NCBI GenBank assembly: GCA_009760855.2
Contig: WPIO01000011.1
Span: 6,642,001-6,706,000 of the forward strand
Reading direction: 5' to 3'
Source of the DNA: Cristatella mucedo
Taxonomy: Eukaryota > Bryozoa > Phylactolaemata > Cristatellidae
DNA: 64,000 nucleotides
In this document: positions 35,286 to 64,000 of the stretch, piece by piece
Position numbering within the stretch: position 1 is the stretch's first letter
Layout: the number at the start of each line of letters is the position of its first letter
Translations under genes and position numbers: made by a program
Notes under the pieces: generated by a model
Databases searched by the model: none
Told to the model about the DNA's origin: nothing
Seen by the model: only the letters and a program-made list of their open reading frames with translations

Positions 35286-35353
35286 TAGAAGTGAGAACCT
35301 GGATTGTGCTTGGAGATCGCATCGGAAAGAGCGAGCGAGAGAGACAGGGAGAG

Positions 35354-35358
35354 AGACA

Positions 35359-35430
<72 letters not shown>
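35354..35430. repeat. GA microsatellite
   Basis: About 75 nt of GA with short interruptions on either side. Confidence 0.97.
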
Positions 35431-35431
<1 letters not shown>

Positions 35432-37739
35432 AGAGAGAGGGAGAGTGAGAGAAAAAGAGAGTACACAGTGTGAAAAGAAGCGGATCAGGCACAGAGCCCC
35501 GAGGTGCCCCGCACTTTAGCGCAGAGCTCTGACTAGCTCCTCACTGCTCCCCTGCTTCCAATCTTCCTCCTCCTCCTTTAACTCTTACTCGGCGGCCGAG
35601 ACCATTCTCTGCTGGCCAGAGTGTCTATCTTCCTCAAAAATATTGAACACATGCACGAGAATAATATAGCTCTAGCGAGGGCTATAGCTTAAGACATAAA
35701 AAGTTACTCGTAGCTTCGCAAAGACTAGTACTCAGGAGCTCAGAAACACGACAGCCTCTACTCTCGATTTTTTAATCACCTAATCGCTTAATGTCCGTCG
35801 AGGGTCACACGGCCAGATCATCGGGTTCCTTTTAAACCGTGTCGCAACCAATTGCAACTGTTTCCAAACTGTGTCTTACGTACGTACGCGATTTGAGTAA
35901 AGAATGCTAGACGTCACGTGCAGCGATTCCACCACCGTCGCTAGGGTTTCTGGTAACTGTTTAACAGTAACAGTAAAACAGCTGTTTTTCGCCCGACTAA
36001 ACAGTAAACAGTAACTTTTTCTGTTTTAATGTTTCTAAAGCAACTTTTTAAACAAAAAAATACTACTTATGAAGCTCCAACGTTCACGTTGAACGGGAAA
36101 TATGTAAAGAAAAACAAATTTTCAAAATTTCTTTTAAAGATGTCAATAACTTCTTATGGTGATTTTTATTAAATTGGCCAATCACTAAAACTTAATTGCA
36201 ACTTAGGTAAGGTAATAAGTAAATTGATCTTTTGGCATCATCATCAGATATCCATGTTCTTTTCAGCCATGTCTTCACTTTAACAATACGCCGCAAAACG
36301 AAGGCATACAATTACATAAAAGCTATAAGGTCAATGTAGACGCTGCAATGAAATCATCAAATATTCTGGAAACTCCACGAAGTTGAAGAATCATTTGAAA
36401 TTAGTTGAAATTGGTTTTGATAAACCTGCTGGAGGGTGTAAATATAAGGAAGAGCAATTGAACAATAATAGAACAAAAACGGTTTCCTATTCCCGGGGCG
36501 AAAAAATCTGAAAAAGATTGTTACCGATTCGGCTACTGATGGAATATCGATTAGAGCTATCGCTAGAAACAAGTATACACGACAATTAATCTCACGAGAA
36601 GGATTCAAACTTCCAACGAACGAAAGCGATGTGATGAAGCTGGTGCATGATGATTACTAAGAAAAGAGATACAATACGATTATCAAAATAAAGGAAAAAC
36701 TCGAGAGCTATGCCTCCGCCCCTATAGGATTTATCTCCTTCACAGAACATTTATTGATATTTCTCAAATATTAATGGAGCGATCTACATGAAAATTGTCG
36801 TAAACAACAAGGGCAACATTTAACTATTTTTTGATGTAACCGTAGCTGTTGTGATGACCTTCTGAGGACCAGTATAAGTCAAGGTGGAGTATTTCCTGGT
36901 TTATAAGTTTTTTTTAGCTTTCTAAGTAAAATCAACAGATTCAACGCGAGGCAACGGGAAAATATAACACATGCCCTAAACACGTTCAGGACACTTGGTT
37001 CCACAAGAGTCGTATCTAAAACGAAGACAAAATCTATTTGACATGTCAACCGTTTGTGCATCTCTAAAATCAAAGTTCACGGACAGTGGAGACGTCGCAT
37101 GCAGCTGTACTTACGACACTGACAGTCAGGAAAACCTGGACAGAAGTGCAGAAGTGGTCGAGGTCAGCAGGTCTCTATTCGATTTTTATGTCGCTGGGTT
37201 GCGAATTGGCCCAGAATTCTGCAGAATTTGCCCAGTACAAGATATAAGTTTTCAGAAAGCAGAGAAAGTCGCCCGCATGAACCTGCTAGCTGGCAGCCTG
37301 TGCCTTCGTGTGGAAGGCCAGTAAAAAAAAAAGATATCGAAGGCCAAAATTGTTGAAGTCTATTACTGGAGTAGCTCAGAGTTTAGGAAGTCATCAATAC
37401 TCATGAAAATGAGATTACTTAATCCCTTGCCAGGATTCATCATTGCAACTCCCAGGGCCAAAATCGAGGATTTTGGCAAGTGCAAAGAAAACTGACAACC
37501 AAGAGACGACTGACGACCAATAGCACGATAAGCTGTCGCGTAATAGCTCCACAAGCTTCTAAAAAAATATCAGACAGAACTGCTTTGAAAAAGGGATTTT
37601 CTTTTGTCTTCAATAAAGACATTGTCATTCAGCTGTGACCAGAACAGCAAGCGGTAGACGACACGTACGTGACCGACCCTTTGTAATTGCTAGCAGCTGG
37701 GTAATGAGCAGCTAATCGTAAGCTCCCTTACCAGGACAG

Positions 37740-38520
37740 TATCCCGTGTCTTTACCCGACTGTCCTTGTTTTTGTCCCTTTGCCCTTTTCTTTTGACATA
37801 CACTTTTTCTTAGCCTTGGCATTGGTGATGCTATCCTGGTCGTACTCGATCAAATAATGTCGCGTCTCATTCCCGACTGTGATCCCTAACCTCTTAAAGA
37901 CTGGCACACGACCGCGCATAACTTCGTTTTTATGTGTAAAGGCATCATATGTTGCCCAAGATACACCTGGACTGCCCGAAGACTTTGTCTTTGGATATTG
38001 CATCCACATCACAGTGTGCAATGACTCATTGTTATTTTGTGAGTCCACGCAAGCATTCACTTAATTAAGAGGCTCCATTCTTAGTTTTCTCCACGTGCAT
38101 TTTTTTAACGGCTGCCTTTATACCTAGATCACAAGCAAAGTCGGGATTTTCATAAGCATGGAGGTCTGTTCCTGTGTAATAGCTCGCCTCCATTTGCACC
38201 ACGACGCCTCTCCTTTCGGCCAGTGCTTGTGATCTGGATAAGCATCGCTAGAGTAGCTATAGTGGAATGCTCTCCACACGGCTATTCTTGTAAATACCTT
38301 GCAAATTATTTTTATTCTTACTAATTGCTACTCCAAATAGCTGCGGTAGCTTTTATATTTGAGCTTTCGTTAGCCCACTCTTACCCGAGAACTCTATCTT
38401 GAATTTAGCTTTATCCTCTTTGAGATCCATCAATGCTTTGCCTAGCGTCTCTGCATCATGAATAATGACATCAGTACCAAGGTCACGAACAATTTGAAGT
38501 GGCGCGTTGGACAACGATTA
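37740..38520 (-). pseudogene. Mutator-like transposase fragment nested in the hAT copy
   Basis: The reverse strand reads DAETLGKALMDLKEDKAKFK, SGLTKAQI then KLPQLFGVAI, a PKGEASWCKW motif (family CPxGxDSWCxW), QNNNESLHTVMWMQYPKTK, and RLGITVGNET with YDQDSITNAKAKKK. These are in family order but split by stops and frameshifts. Orientation is opposite to the hAT pieces, consistent with a separate insertion. Confidence 0.7.
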
Positions 38521-38569
38521 AAAAATAATTTCATTATCCTCTTTCGCAGTTTCAAATATCCAGTTCTAT

Positions 38570-38650
38570 ACAGCATCTTTAAAGTGCCTAGACAGATATT
38601 CAGTTCTCTGAGGGCCCTATACAAATGTATCATTATTACTATTATTACCT
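38570..38650 (+). repeat. LINE/SINE 3' tail fragment
   Basis: Tail motif AAAGTGCCTAGACAGATATT, then TTCTCTGAGGGCCCTATACA and ATT repeats, within the hAT block. Confidence 0.65.
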
Positions 38651-39954
38651 ACCGCCCATCAAAAGATACATTACATTGTGCAGGAAATCTAGCACCTTGT
38701 CTATTTGGAGTCAGCAATGAAGAAGTTGTCATTGAACAGTTCTCAAATGATGCTGTCAGTTTGAACTTATCTCTTCAACATGAATTGAATTGGTTGCTTC
38801 AAAAAGACGCAAAATTAATTGCAGTCGGAGGGCCAAACAGTTTTAAATGGCTCAAGTCAGAATTCACGCTCTTCAGGAACTTTGGCCAACACACTAAACA
38901 TCTCCAGGAATTTTACAACCAATTTCTAGCTATTAAACCGACATCAACGATGCTAAAAGAATGTTTGCGGCCTTTGCGAATTTCCGAGCATAATTAAGAT
39001 CGAGTCTCCCAGACAAGTCGCTTAATGCACTCCTATCCTTAGAATATTATCATGAGAAGTAAAAATGCATTGAGTTAGAACTTATCACAAAAGATATATA
39101 ATACAACCAACAGTTGTCATTTCAAAAAATAAGCTGTCGAATGTAAAATTAGTGAAATAATGGCAAAACACGGTAAAAACCACTGTTAGCAGCTGTTTTT
39201 TTGAAAATATAAAACATTAAGCAGCTTTTCTTTAAATGACTGTTTTTCAAAACACATAAACGCTACCGACACTAGTGCAAAAGTCCTCTCCAAGCGCAGC
39301 GAGCAAGTTGTAGAAGCTGCTTTAATGCACGCAGCTGCAACACGAGTGCAGATACGGTCTTTATTGCCTACATTGATAAATAGCCCGCGGAAGAACATCC
39401 AGCCTCGCTTTGCTAGCTGTTTGAGAAAGCGAGTACAAGCGTCGGCACGAGATCCACCGTCTTCCGCCCCTAGTTCAACCGCTTGCCTCCGCGTCACTTT
39501 ACCGCAGCCTCTCTCAGATTATCTTAATATAAATAACGATGAAAAAGGGGAAGCTTAAGATTACGACATGTCCTGTTTCTGATGCGCAGGATAAACGAAC
39601 GCTAAGAAACTCGGGCGACAGCAATAGCCGGGACCGATTCGCACGAGATAGGGTTTCGCTTGCTCGCGGCTCACTCGCTGTGTGGATTCGACGTGCCGAC
39701 CGCGACCGATGCAACGGACGGTTTGCTGGAAGGACGCCAGAAAGAGCAGCGCAGGTTTTGTCGAGGCGTTTCTATGTCCGGTTTGCCATTCGATTCTTCT
39801 TCGCTGCTTCGGAGCGTCTCAGCAGGCGGCTCTCACGCCTTCCAGTCGGCGGTACAGTGAACTGGAGATGACGGCGACGGCGATTCAGCAGCCTCATTTT
39901 CGCTAACGGCAGAAAAGCCTGGCGACGTACGCGCCACCGCTTGAAGCGGGCAAG

Positions 39955-40032
39955 AGAGGACCGCCCACCGCAGGAGACTCGAATCCACGACCTGGGTCGT
40001 GCAGAGCGAGCGCCTTACCCGTGGGCTAAAGC
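39955..40032 (-). repeat. tRNA-like SINE head, family 2
   Basis: The minus strand reads AGCCCACGGGTAAGGCGCTC, then GTCGTGGATTCGAGTCTCC (B-box-like). Only the head is clear; it abuts the GGC tract. Confidence 0.55.
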
Positions 40033-40035
40033 GCG

Positions 40036-40168
<133 letters not shown>

Positions 40169-41061
40169 TGGAGCGCCGCCGCCGCGGCGCAGCCTGCTCG
40201 CGCTTTGCGCCCCCCTCGCGCCTTCGCTTCGCGTCGGCTGCAGCGCCAGGCGCGCGACGCGAGCAGCAGCGCAGCAGCGCGTCCAATTCGGCGCCGGAAG
40301 CCGCGAGCAGTCGGAACGCGAGCGCAAGCCGGCGCAGAGCGCAAACCCGCGCGAAGCACTAAGCCGGCGCCGGAAGCCGCGAGCGCGCCAGCGGCGGCGA
40401 TCGACAATAGCGGCGGCATTCTGTGGACGTTGGCCGCCAGTTAGGAGCGGGAGTGGTTTGAGGCCGGCCGAGCGCTGTTTCGGCAACTGCTGACAGCTGT
40501 CAGCTCGAATGCGACAGCGTGAAAAGGCGTCAACGTGAAAAAGCGTCAACGACAGCGCGCTTCTCTGTACGCCGCCGCCGCCGCCCTTGGCTTCGACGGC
40601 CTGCTGCATTCGAGCTGCGCGCTGCGCGCCCTCTTGCGGGCCCCCGAGGAGCAGCAGCGAGAGCTGCCCGCTGTGCAGGAGCGCGGGAGCCGCGCGCGCG
40701 AGCAGCAGCAGCAGCGGGAGCTGTCCGCAGCGGCGCGCGCGCCATCGCAGTGCCCTGGCACTGCGTGGCTCGCAGGAGCCGCTATCGGAACTCGGAGCTG
40801 TCTCTGAGGCAGCAGGGGTCGCCGAGGTATCATTGCCTGGGTCTTCTCTGTACGAGGGCTTCAGCTCCGCTAATGGTCGCGGGTGGGCGGCGTTGTTCCT
40901 ACCCCGGCCCCGGGGCCCCCGCCTCTGTCTTCAACCTGTCTCCGCCCGAAGCTGTCTCGAGGAAGGATGCGCCTCGCTCGGCGCGCGAAAGCCGAAGTCG
41001 CCGCGCGACCGAGCGTTCAGCTGCGTGACGGAGACGCTGCCGCTTACGCGCGCTCCAAGGC

Positions 41062-41067
41062 TTTATT
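41062..41067 (-). terminator. Candidate poly(A) signal of the colmedin gene
   Basis: AATAAA on the minus strand about 780 nt past the stop, the nearest canonical hexamer I see. Position is plausible but unproven. Confidence 0.4.
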
Positions 41068-41846
41068 TCGCCTCGCGGGCGGCGTGCGCCCGCTGCGGCG
41101 CTCCAAGGCTCAGCGCAGCTCCACCTGTCGGCAATGTCGACGCCGGCCGCCGCGCGGCTCGCGTCGGGCGTTTCGCGAGCGCCTGCGGCGTCGTCGCGCG
41201 CGCTCTCCCGCGGCCACAAGGCGGCGCTGCTCTCGCGAAGGCGCAGTTGGCACAGCTCTGTGCGATTTTGGCCTGCGGCGGCGGCACCGTGACGTCGATG
41301 ACGCGAGCGAGACTCTCGCCGAGAGCGCGGCGGCCGGAAAGCGCGCCTGGCGGAGCCGTGCGACTCCCTCGCGAGAGCTCGCGGCCGTACCGACCGTAGC
41401 TAAACGGGACGCCGCGTCGCTCGCTCCGCTCGAAGGGCGGAAGCGAAAATGGCCGCCGCTCAGCTCTCGTGCGCACGCGCGTGCGTGCGTTTCTCTTCAG
41501 GCTGCTGCCTCAGTGCGTGCGCCTCGCCTATTCTGACTTATGCGGCGGCGAAACTCTCCTGCGAGAGCTCTCGAGACGCTCGAATCCTAGACGAGGATCC
41601 CGCCGGCGTGCCTCCCGACGCGCGAGCGCGGTGCAGCTTCGGTGCAGGCAGCGGAGAAGTCAGCCGATCGGGCGATTGCACATCGGCGAGTCCTGGCAGC
41701 TCCTGCTCTCTAGTCGCTCCTGCTAAGGTCGCTGCGGCCAGGAATGTGAAGCGCCGGAAACACGCGAACGCGCGTGCGCTTCGTCCGCAGGCTTCGACCG
41801 CTTTAGCGTGCGGCGTCGGCGGCGGCGGCGGCGTCGATGCCGGCGC

Positions 41847-61013
<19,167 letters not shown>

Positions 61014-61089
61014 GGAAGAAAGGCGAAGGGCAAAGCGCACGATTTATTTACCCAGCGCGCGGGCTCGAGCAGGAGGCTCCTGTGGAGGG

Positions 61090-61122
<33 letters not shown>

Positions 61123-61644
61123 TGGACGATCACGTGAGTACAGCTGCAGCCAATTGACGGGCAGCTCGCTGACCGGTGCGCCTCTCCTGGCGCAGGTCGA
61201 AGCGAGGTCGCTAATCCCGTCTTTGCAGCCGGTTAACGTAGGGGCGGGTGGGCGAGCGGCGGGGGGGGGGGTGGTGGTGAGGGTTGGGTCGGATTACTGA
61301 CTAGACTGGTCGTATGCCAGCGGCGGAGGGTAGCGACGTTCTGTTCTGTCCTGCGCTGAAAAGAGTCGTGTGCCGCAGATACACGTCGGTCGACGGGCTT
61401 CAAAGCAACGCATTCCCCAGCGAAACTAAGAGGCTCGGATCCCTGTCTCGGAGAGGAGAATTCGCACAGGGCGGATGTGCGACGACGCGTGCAGCAGCGC
61501 TCGGGCATTTCGCCAGCCAAGGCTATCCAAAGGTCACATGCGCCTTCGAGGGTGGCCTGCTTTCCTTAGAGTTCACGAGCGGGGCGCAGCCAGAATTAGG
61601 GAAGTGAGCCGAAGAGCGGCCGAGCGAGCTGCCTCGTCGCTATA

Positions 61645-61700
<56 letters not shown>

Positions 61701-62000
61701 AGATCTCCGGCTACCTCCGCCGCGCTCGCTGCGTGCGATCGAAAATCGCCCCCGGAAGTTCCGGACGGAAGTGCCGGCGCTCTGGGTCGCGAAGTTCGTT
61801 CGCCTTCGATGTCGGACCGACAGGGCTTTCGCGCTCTGACCCCGTGTCCGCGACTTCACCATAGGAGGCGAATCGCAGGAATCGGGGCAACTTGCGTCAT
61901 TGGACTTCAGTGTCTTTCGCTGTTGGCCAAACCGAGTGCACGGAGACTTTTAAACCGTCTCCGATTGCGGCGTCGGCTGTTCACCGAAGCCACCACATCC
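61014..62000 (-). promoter_or_regulatory. CpG-rich upstream region of the colmedin gene
   Basis: GC-rich DNA upstream of the colmedin start, with GGC runs at 61091-61123 and 61647-61700 and a G tract at 61260-61270. Likely promoter or 5'UTR by position and composition only. Confidence 0.4.
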
Positions 62001-62749
62001 GGAAGCTGGCTCTTTTAGGCTGAGACAGGATCCATTCAGCTGCACCCGGTCGTGCTTCAGCCGCTCGGTACGGAGACGTTAGAGCAGCTCGAAACCTCTC
62101 GGCGTAGCAGCCGCCGCGAACCCCACCCCCTTCCGGAGGGCTGGTCCTCTGTGAATGGCAACTGCTGTGAGTCGTCGCGGTCGTCGTCAAAGAGTTAACC
62201 AACCGCGAAAGCTGCGGCAAAGTTAGGAAAGGATGACGCCAATTCAGCGAAAAGCGAGGATTGGATGTGGCTTTTGGTCTCCTATAAGCCGCATGCACCA
62301 CGGTAGAGATGTAAAGAAGCCACTCGATATATGACCAACAAGCAGCGTGCGCCGCTCTCGCGGGCGTTCGTGCGCCGTTCTCGCGGCCTTCAGTAGGCTG
62401 AAAACATTAGTTAAGGTCTCTCCTCTTTATCCAGAACCCATCTGTTGGGTCCGCTGTACCCTATGAGCGTACGACGCCGGCGGAAGTCGACGAAGTACAG
62501 CAGACCCAATGATACACTTGGCGATTATCCGGGACCAGGATCAGACGTGACGGTCATGAGCTATTGCGTGGCACCCTTACTTTCGCTAATACAATGCCTG
62601 CCGAGTGGTCGAACCTATCTTTCGCTGTGCACGACTGCTCGCACAAACATGACACCATTCGTCTTTACTCAGAGCCCATTCTTTGTCGAGTACCGTGATG
62701 GGTGCATTCCGGATGCCACCACTAAGAATAGTAGCAACAATAGTAGGTC

Positions 62750-63075
62750 ATTTTTGTAGCGCCTCGGGATAACCATATCTCTAAGCTCTGTGCAGTGATT
62801 CGGTGGAGTCATTAGCTCTAATACCAGACTGTCTCTTACTATCAAGGCTTGAAGTTTCAATATATGAGTTCAGCTGGTCTGCCACGACTCGTTCCAGTGT
62901 CTTTGATAGGAACGGTAGAAGGGAGACGGCGCGGAAATAATGACTTGCACGAAGCTTGAAGGGGCAGCTGATTCTTCTCTCGGTTATTTTGCAGGCATCC
63001 GGGGCTGCGTCTGCCAAGCAATAGCGAAGGGTGGAACGGCCTCTTTTCGATAGAGCAGTAGTTGATGGGCAAATT
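62750..63075 (-). repeat. L2-clade reverse-transcriptase remnant
   Basis: The reverse strand reads VSLLPFLSKTLERVVADQLN, then SYIETSSLDSKRQSGIRAND, a diverged RT N-terminal block. Confidence 0.8.
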
Positions 63076-64000
63076 TGAGGATCGCATTATAACAGGCTAA
63101 TTGGCTCCCTTAGCCTGGCAGCTAAGGAGGTCTCGTTTTCGTTTGCAAGCAGTAAACACCACCTACCTCTGCTCATTCGTAGAAAGAATGCTCTAGCGCC
63201 TATTTTTAACTGGCTGCAGTGTGCCAAACTTGGAGTTTGGTGCTTCCACTTTAGAACCCGCGCGGTGGCTTTGACGTTTGTAAATCGCCCAAAAGTAAAA
63301 CGATGGGCTCGCGACAGCCTCGATCTGGCGAGAGCTCTAGCGCCTTGGCCGGAAGCTGCTAAGACAAACGAGCCGCTCCTGCCACGGCCGCCGGCCTCGC
63401 GAGTGAGCACCGGGTGATGCGCCAGCCGCCATCGGGTAATGGCTTCCAGCCGCGCCAGGGCTCATCGCATTGGCATAACAAGCTTTCCGTAGAAGGCGAG
63501 CTGGTCAGCTGGCGCTAAGAACCGTAAATGTTTACGCGTACGTACGCGTCCCTGCCGCTCGACGTCAATTAGCAGAGTAACCTGAGGATCGCGCCCGCGA
63601 GGCTCGAAAAAAGCGCGGCCGCGCGAGTCGGCGTAAAGGGCGGCCGCGCGGGGAGCGAGCGCGCATGCGTATGACCCCGCCTTTGGCGGTGGAGGTGAAA
63701 GTAGTTCCCCTCGTCCGGCGCTTCTGCGTACGTTGACGGCAGAGCACGGGCCTAAAAGCCCTACGGCGAGCTTCAAATTTGCTGCAAAGCTCGAAGCGAA
63801 CGAGCTTCGCAGTATCTTGGCCGTCGCTACGAACCGACTGGACAACGCAGCAGCCGAGTGATGGGGTCACTATCCACCAGACCGGGCGATGGGTCACTGT
63901 CCACCGCACGGCCGAGAAAATGGACGCTTATCGATTGCGCCCCGCCAAAACCGCTGGCGTGCAAAGACCAGCCCTCAAAGTAGAAGGCAGCTGAGAACCA
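63076..64000. other. GC-rich right edge without recognised gene
   Basis: No motif or exon recognised. A diverged direct repeat (GATGGGGTCACTATCCACC and GATGGGTCACTGTCCACC) lies at 63861-63903. Confidence 0.4.

Larger units (their letters stand above)
35942..39265 (+). mobile_element. Decayed hAT transposon
   Basis: Plus-strand remnants in order: a BED finger at about 36334-36400 (CRRCNEIIKYSGNSTKLKNH), ISREGFKLPTNESDVMKLVH with DDY and TIIKIKEKLESYASAP (36590-36720), a VVNNKGN strand near 36800, and at 38930-39050 a broken dimerisation region (FLAIKPTSTM, then SSLPDKSLNALLSL in the next frame). The ends TAGGGTTTCTG (35942) and inverted TAGCGTTTATG (39265) are candidate terminal repeats. Many stops and frameshifts: inactive. 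The block is much more AT-rich than its flanks. End points are tentative. Confidence 0.7.

Overview
The window is nuclear DNA of an animal. It has spliced genes with GT-AG introns, many short interspersed and LINE fragments, long GA/CT, TA and GGC microsatellites, and GC-rich, CpG-rich coding exons and promoters in AT-richer, repeat-filled introns. The gene content (ESS2, a C2CD4-family C2 protein, a membrane collagen-olfactomedin protein) is metazoan. The L2-type LINE tails and tRNA-derived SINEs ending in ATT/TTA repeats suggest an invertebrate, perhaps marine. I cannot name the species from sequence alone.

Three genes can be reconstructed exon by exon with agreeing splice phases. (1) 15-10267, minus: ESS2 (DGCR14), a nuclear spliceosome-associated protein. 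Six exons give 352 residues; the C-terminal exon or exons lie left of the window. (2) 22247-32677, plus: a C2CD4-family protein, simplest model four exons and 652 residues, with the N-terminal C2CD4 signatures followed by two C2 domains. (3) 41847-61013, minus: a type II membrane collagen with a C-terminal olfactomedin domain (colmedin/gliomedin type). Ten exons are found. At least one exon between 51.2 and 60.6 kb is missing, as the splice phases show. Genes 1 and 2 are head to head across about 12 kb; genes 2 and 3 are tail to tail across about 9 kb. Nothing indicates that the three share a pathway.

The rest is mostly repeats. Decayed L2-clade LINE 3' ends and reverse-transcriptase pieces occur throughout, in both orientations and often back to back. 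Two tRNA-derived SINE families are present, in places nested inside the LINEs. A deleted Tc1/mariner copy sits in an ESS2 intron. An AT-rich block of about 3.3 kb (35.9-39.3 kb) is a dead hAT transposon carrying a Mutator-like fragment on the opposite strand.

The points most worth following up are: the second C2 domain on a C2CD4 protein; loss of both conserved cysteines from the olfactomedin domain; an 18-bp perfect hairpin just upstream of a splice acceptor in the colmedin gene; complementary CT and GA tracts at the two ends of the large C2CD4-like intron; and two open frames sharing one donor in the C2CD4-like first exon. I saw no rRNA gene, CRISPR array or convincing functional tRNA gene.
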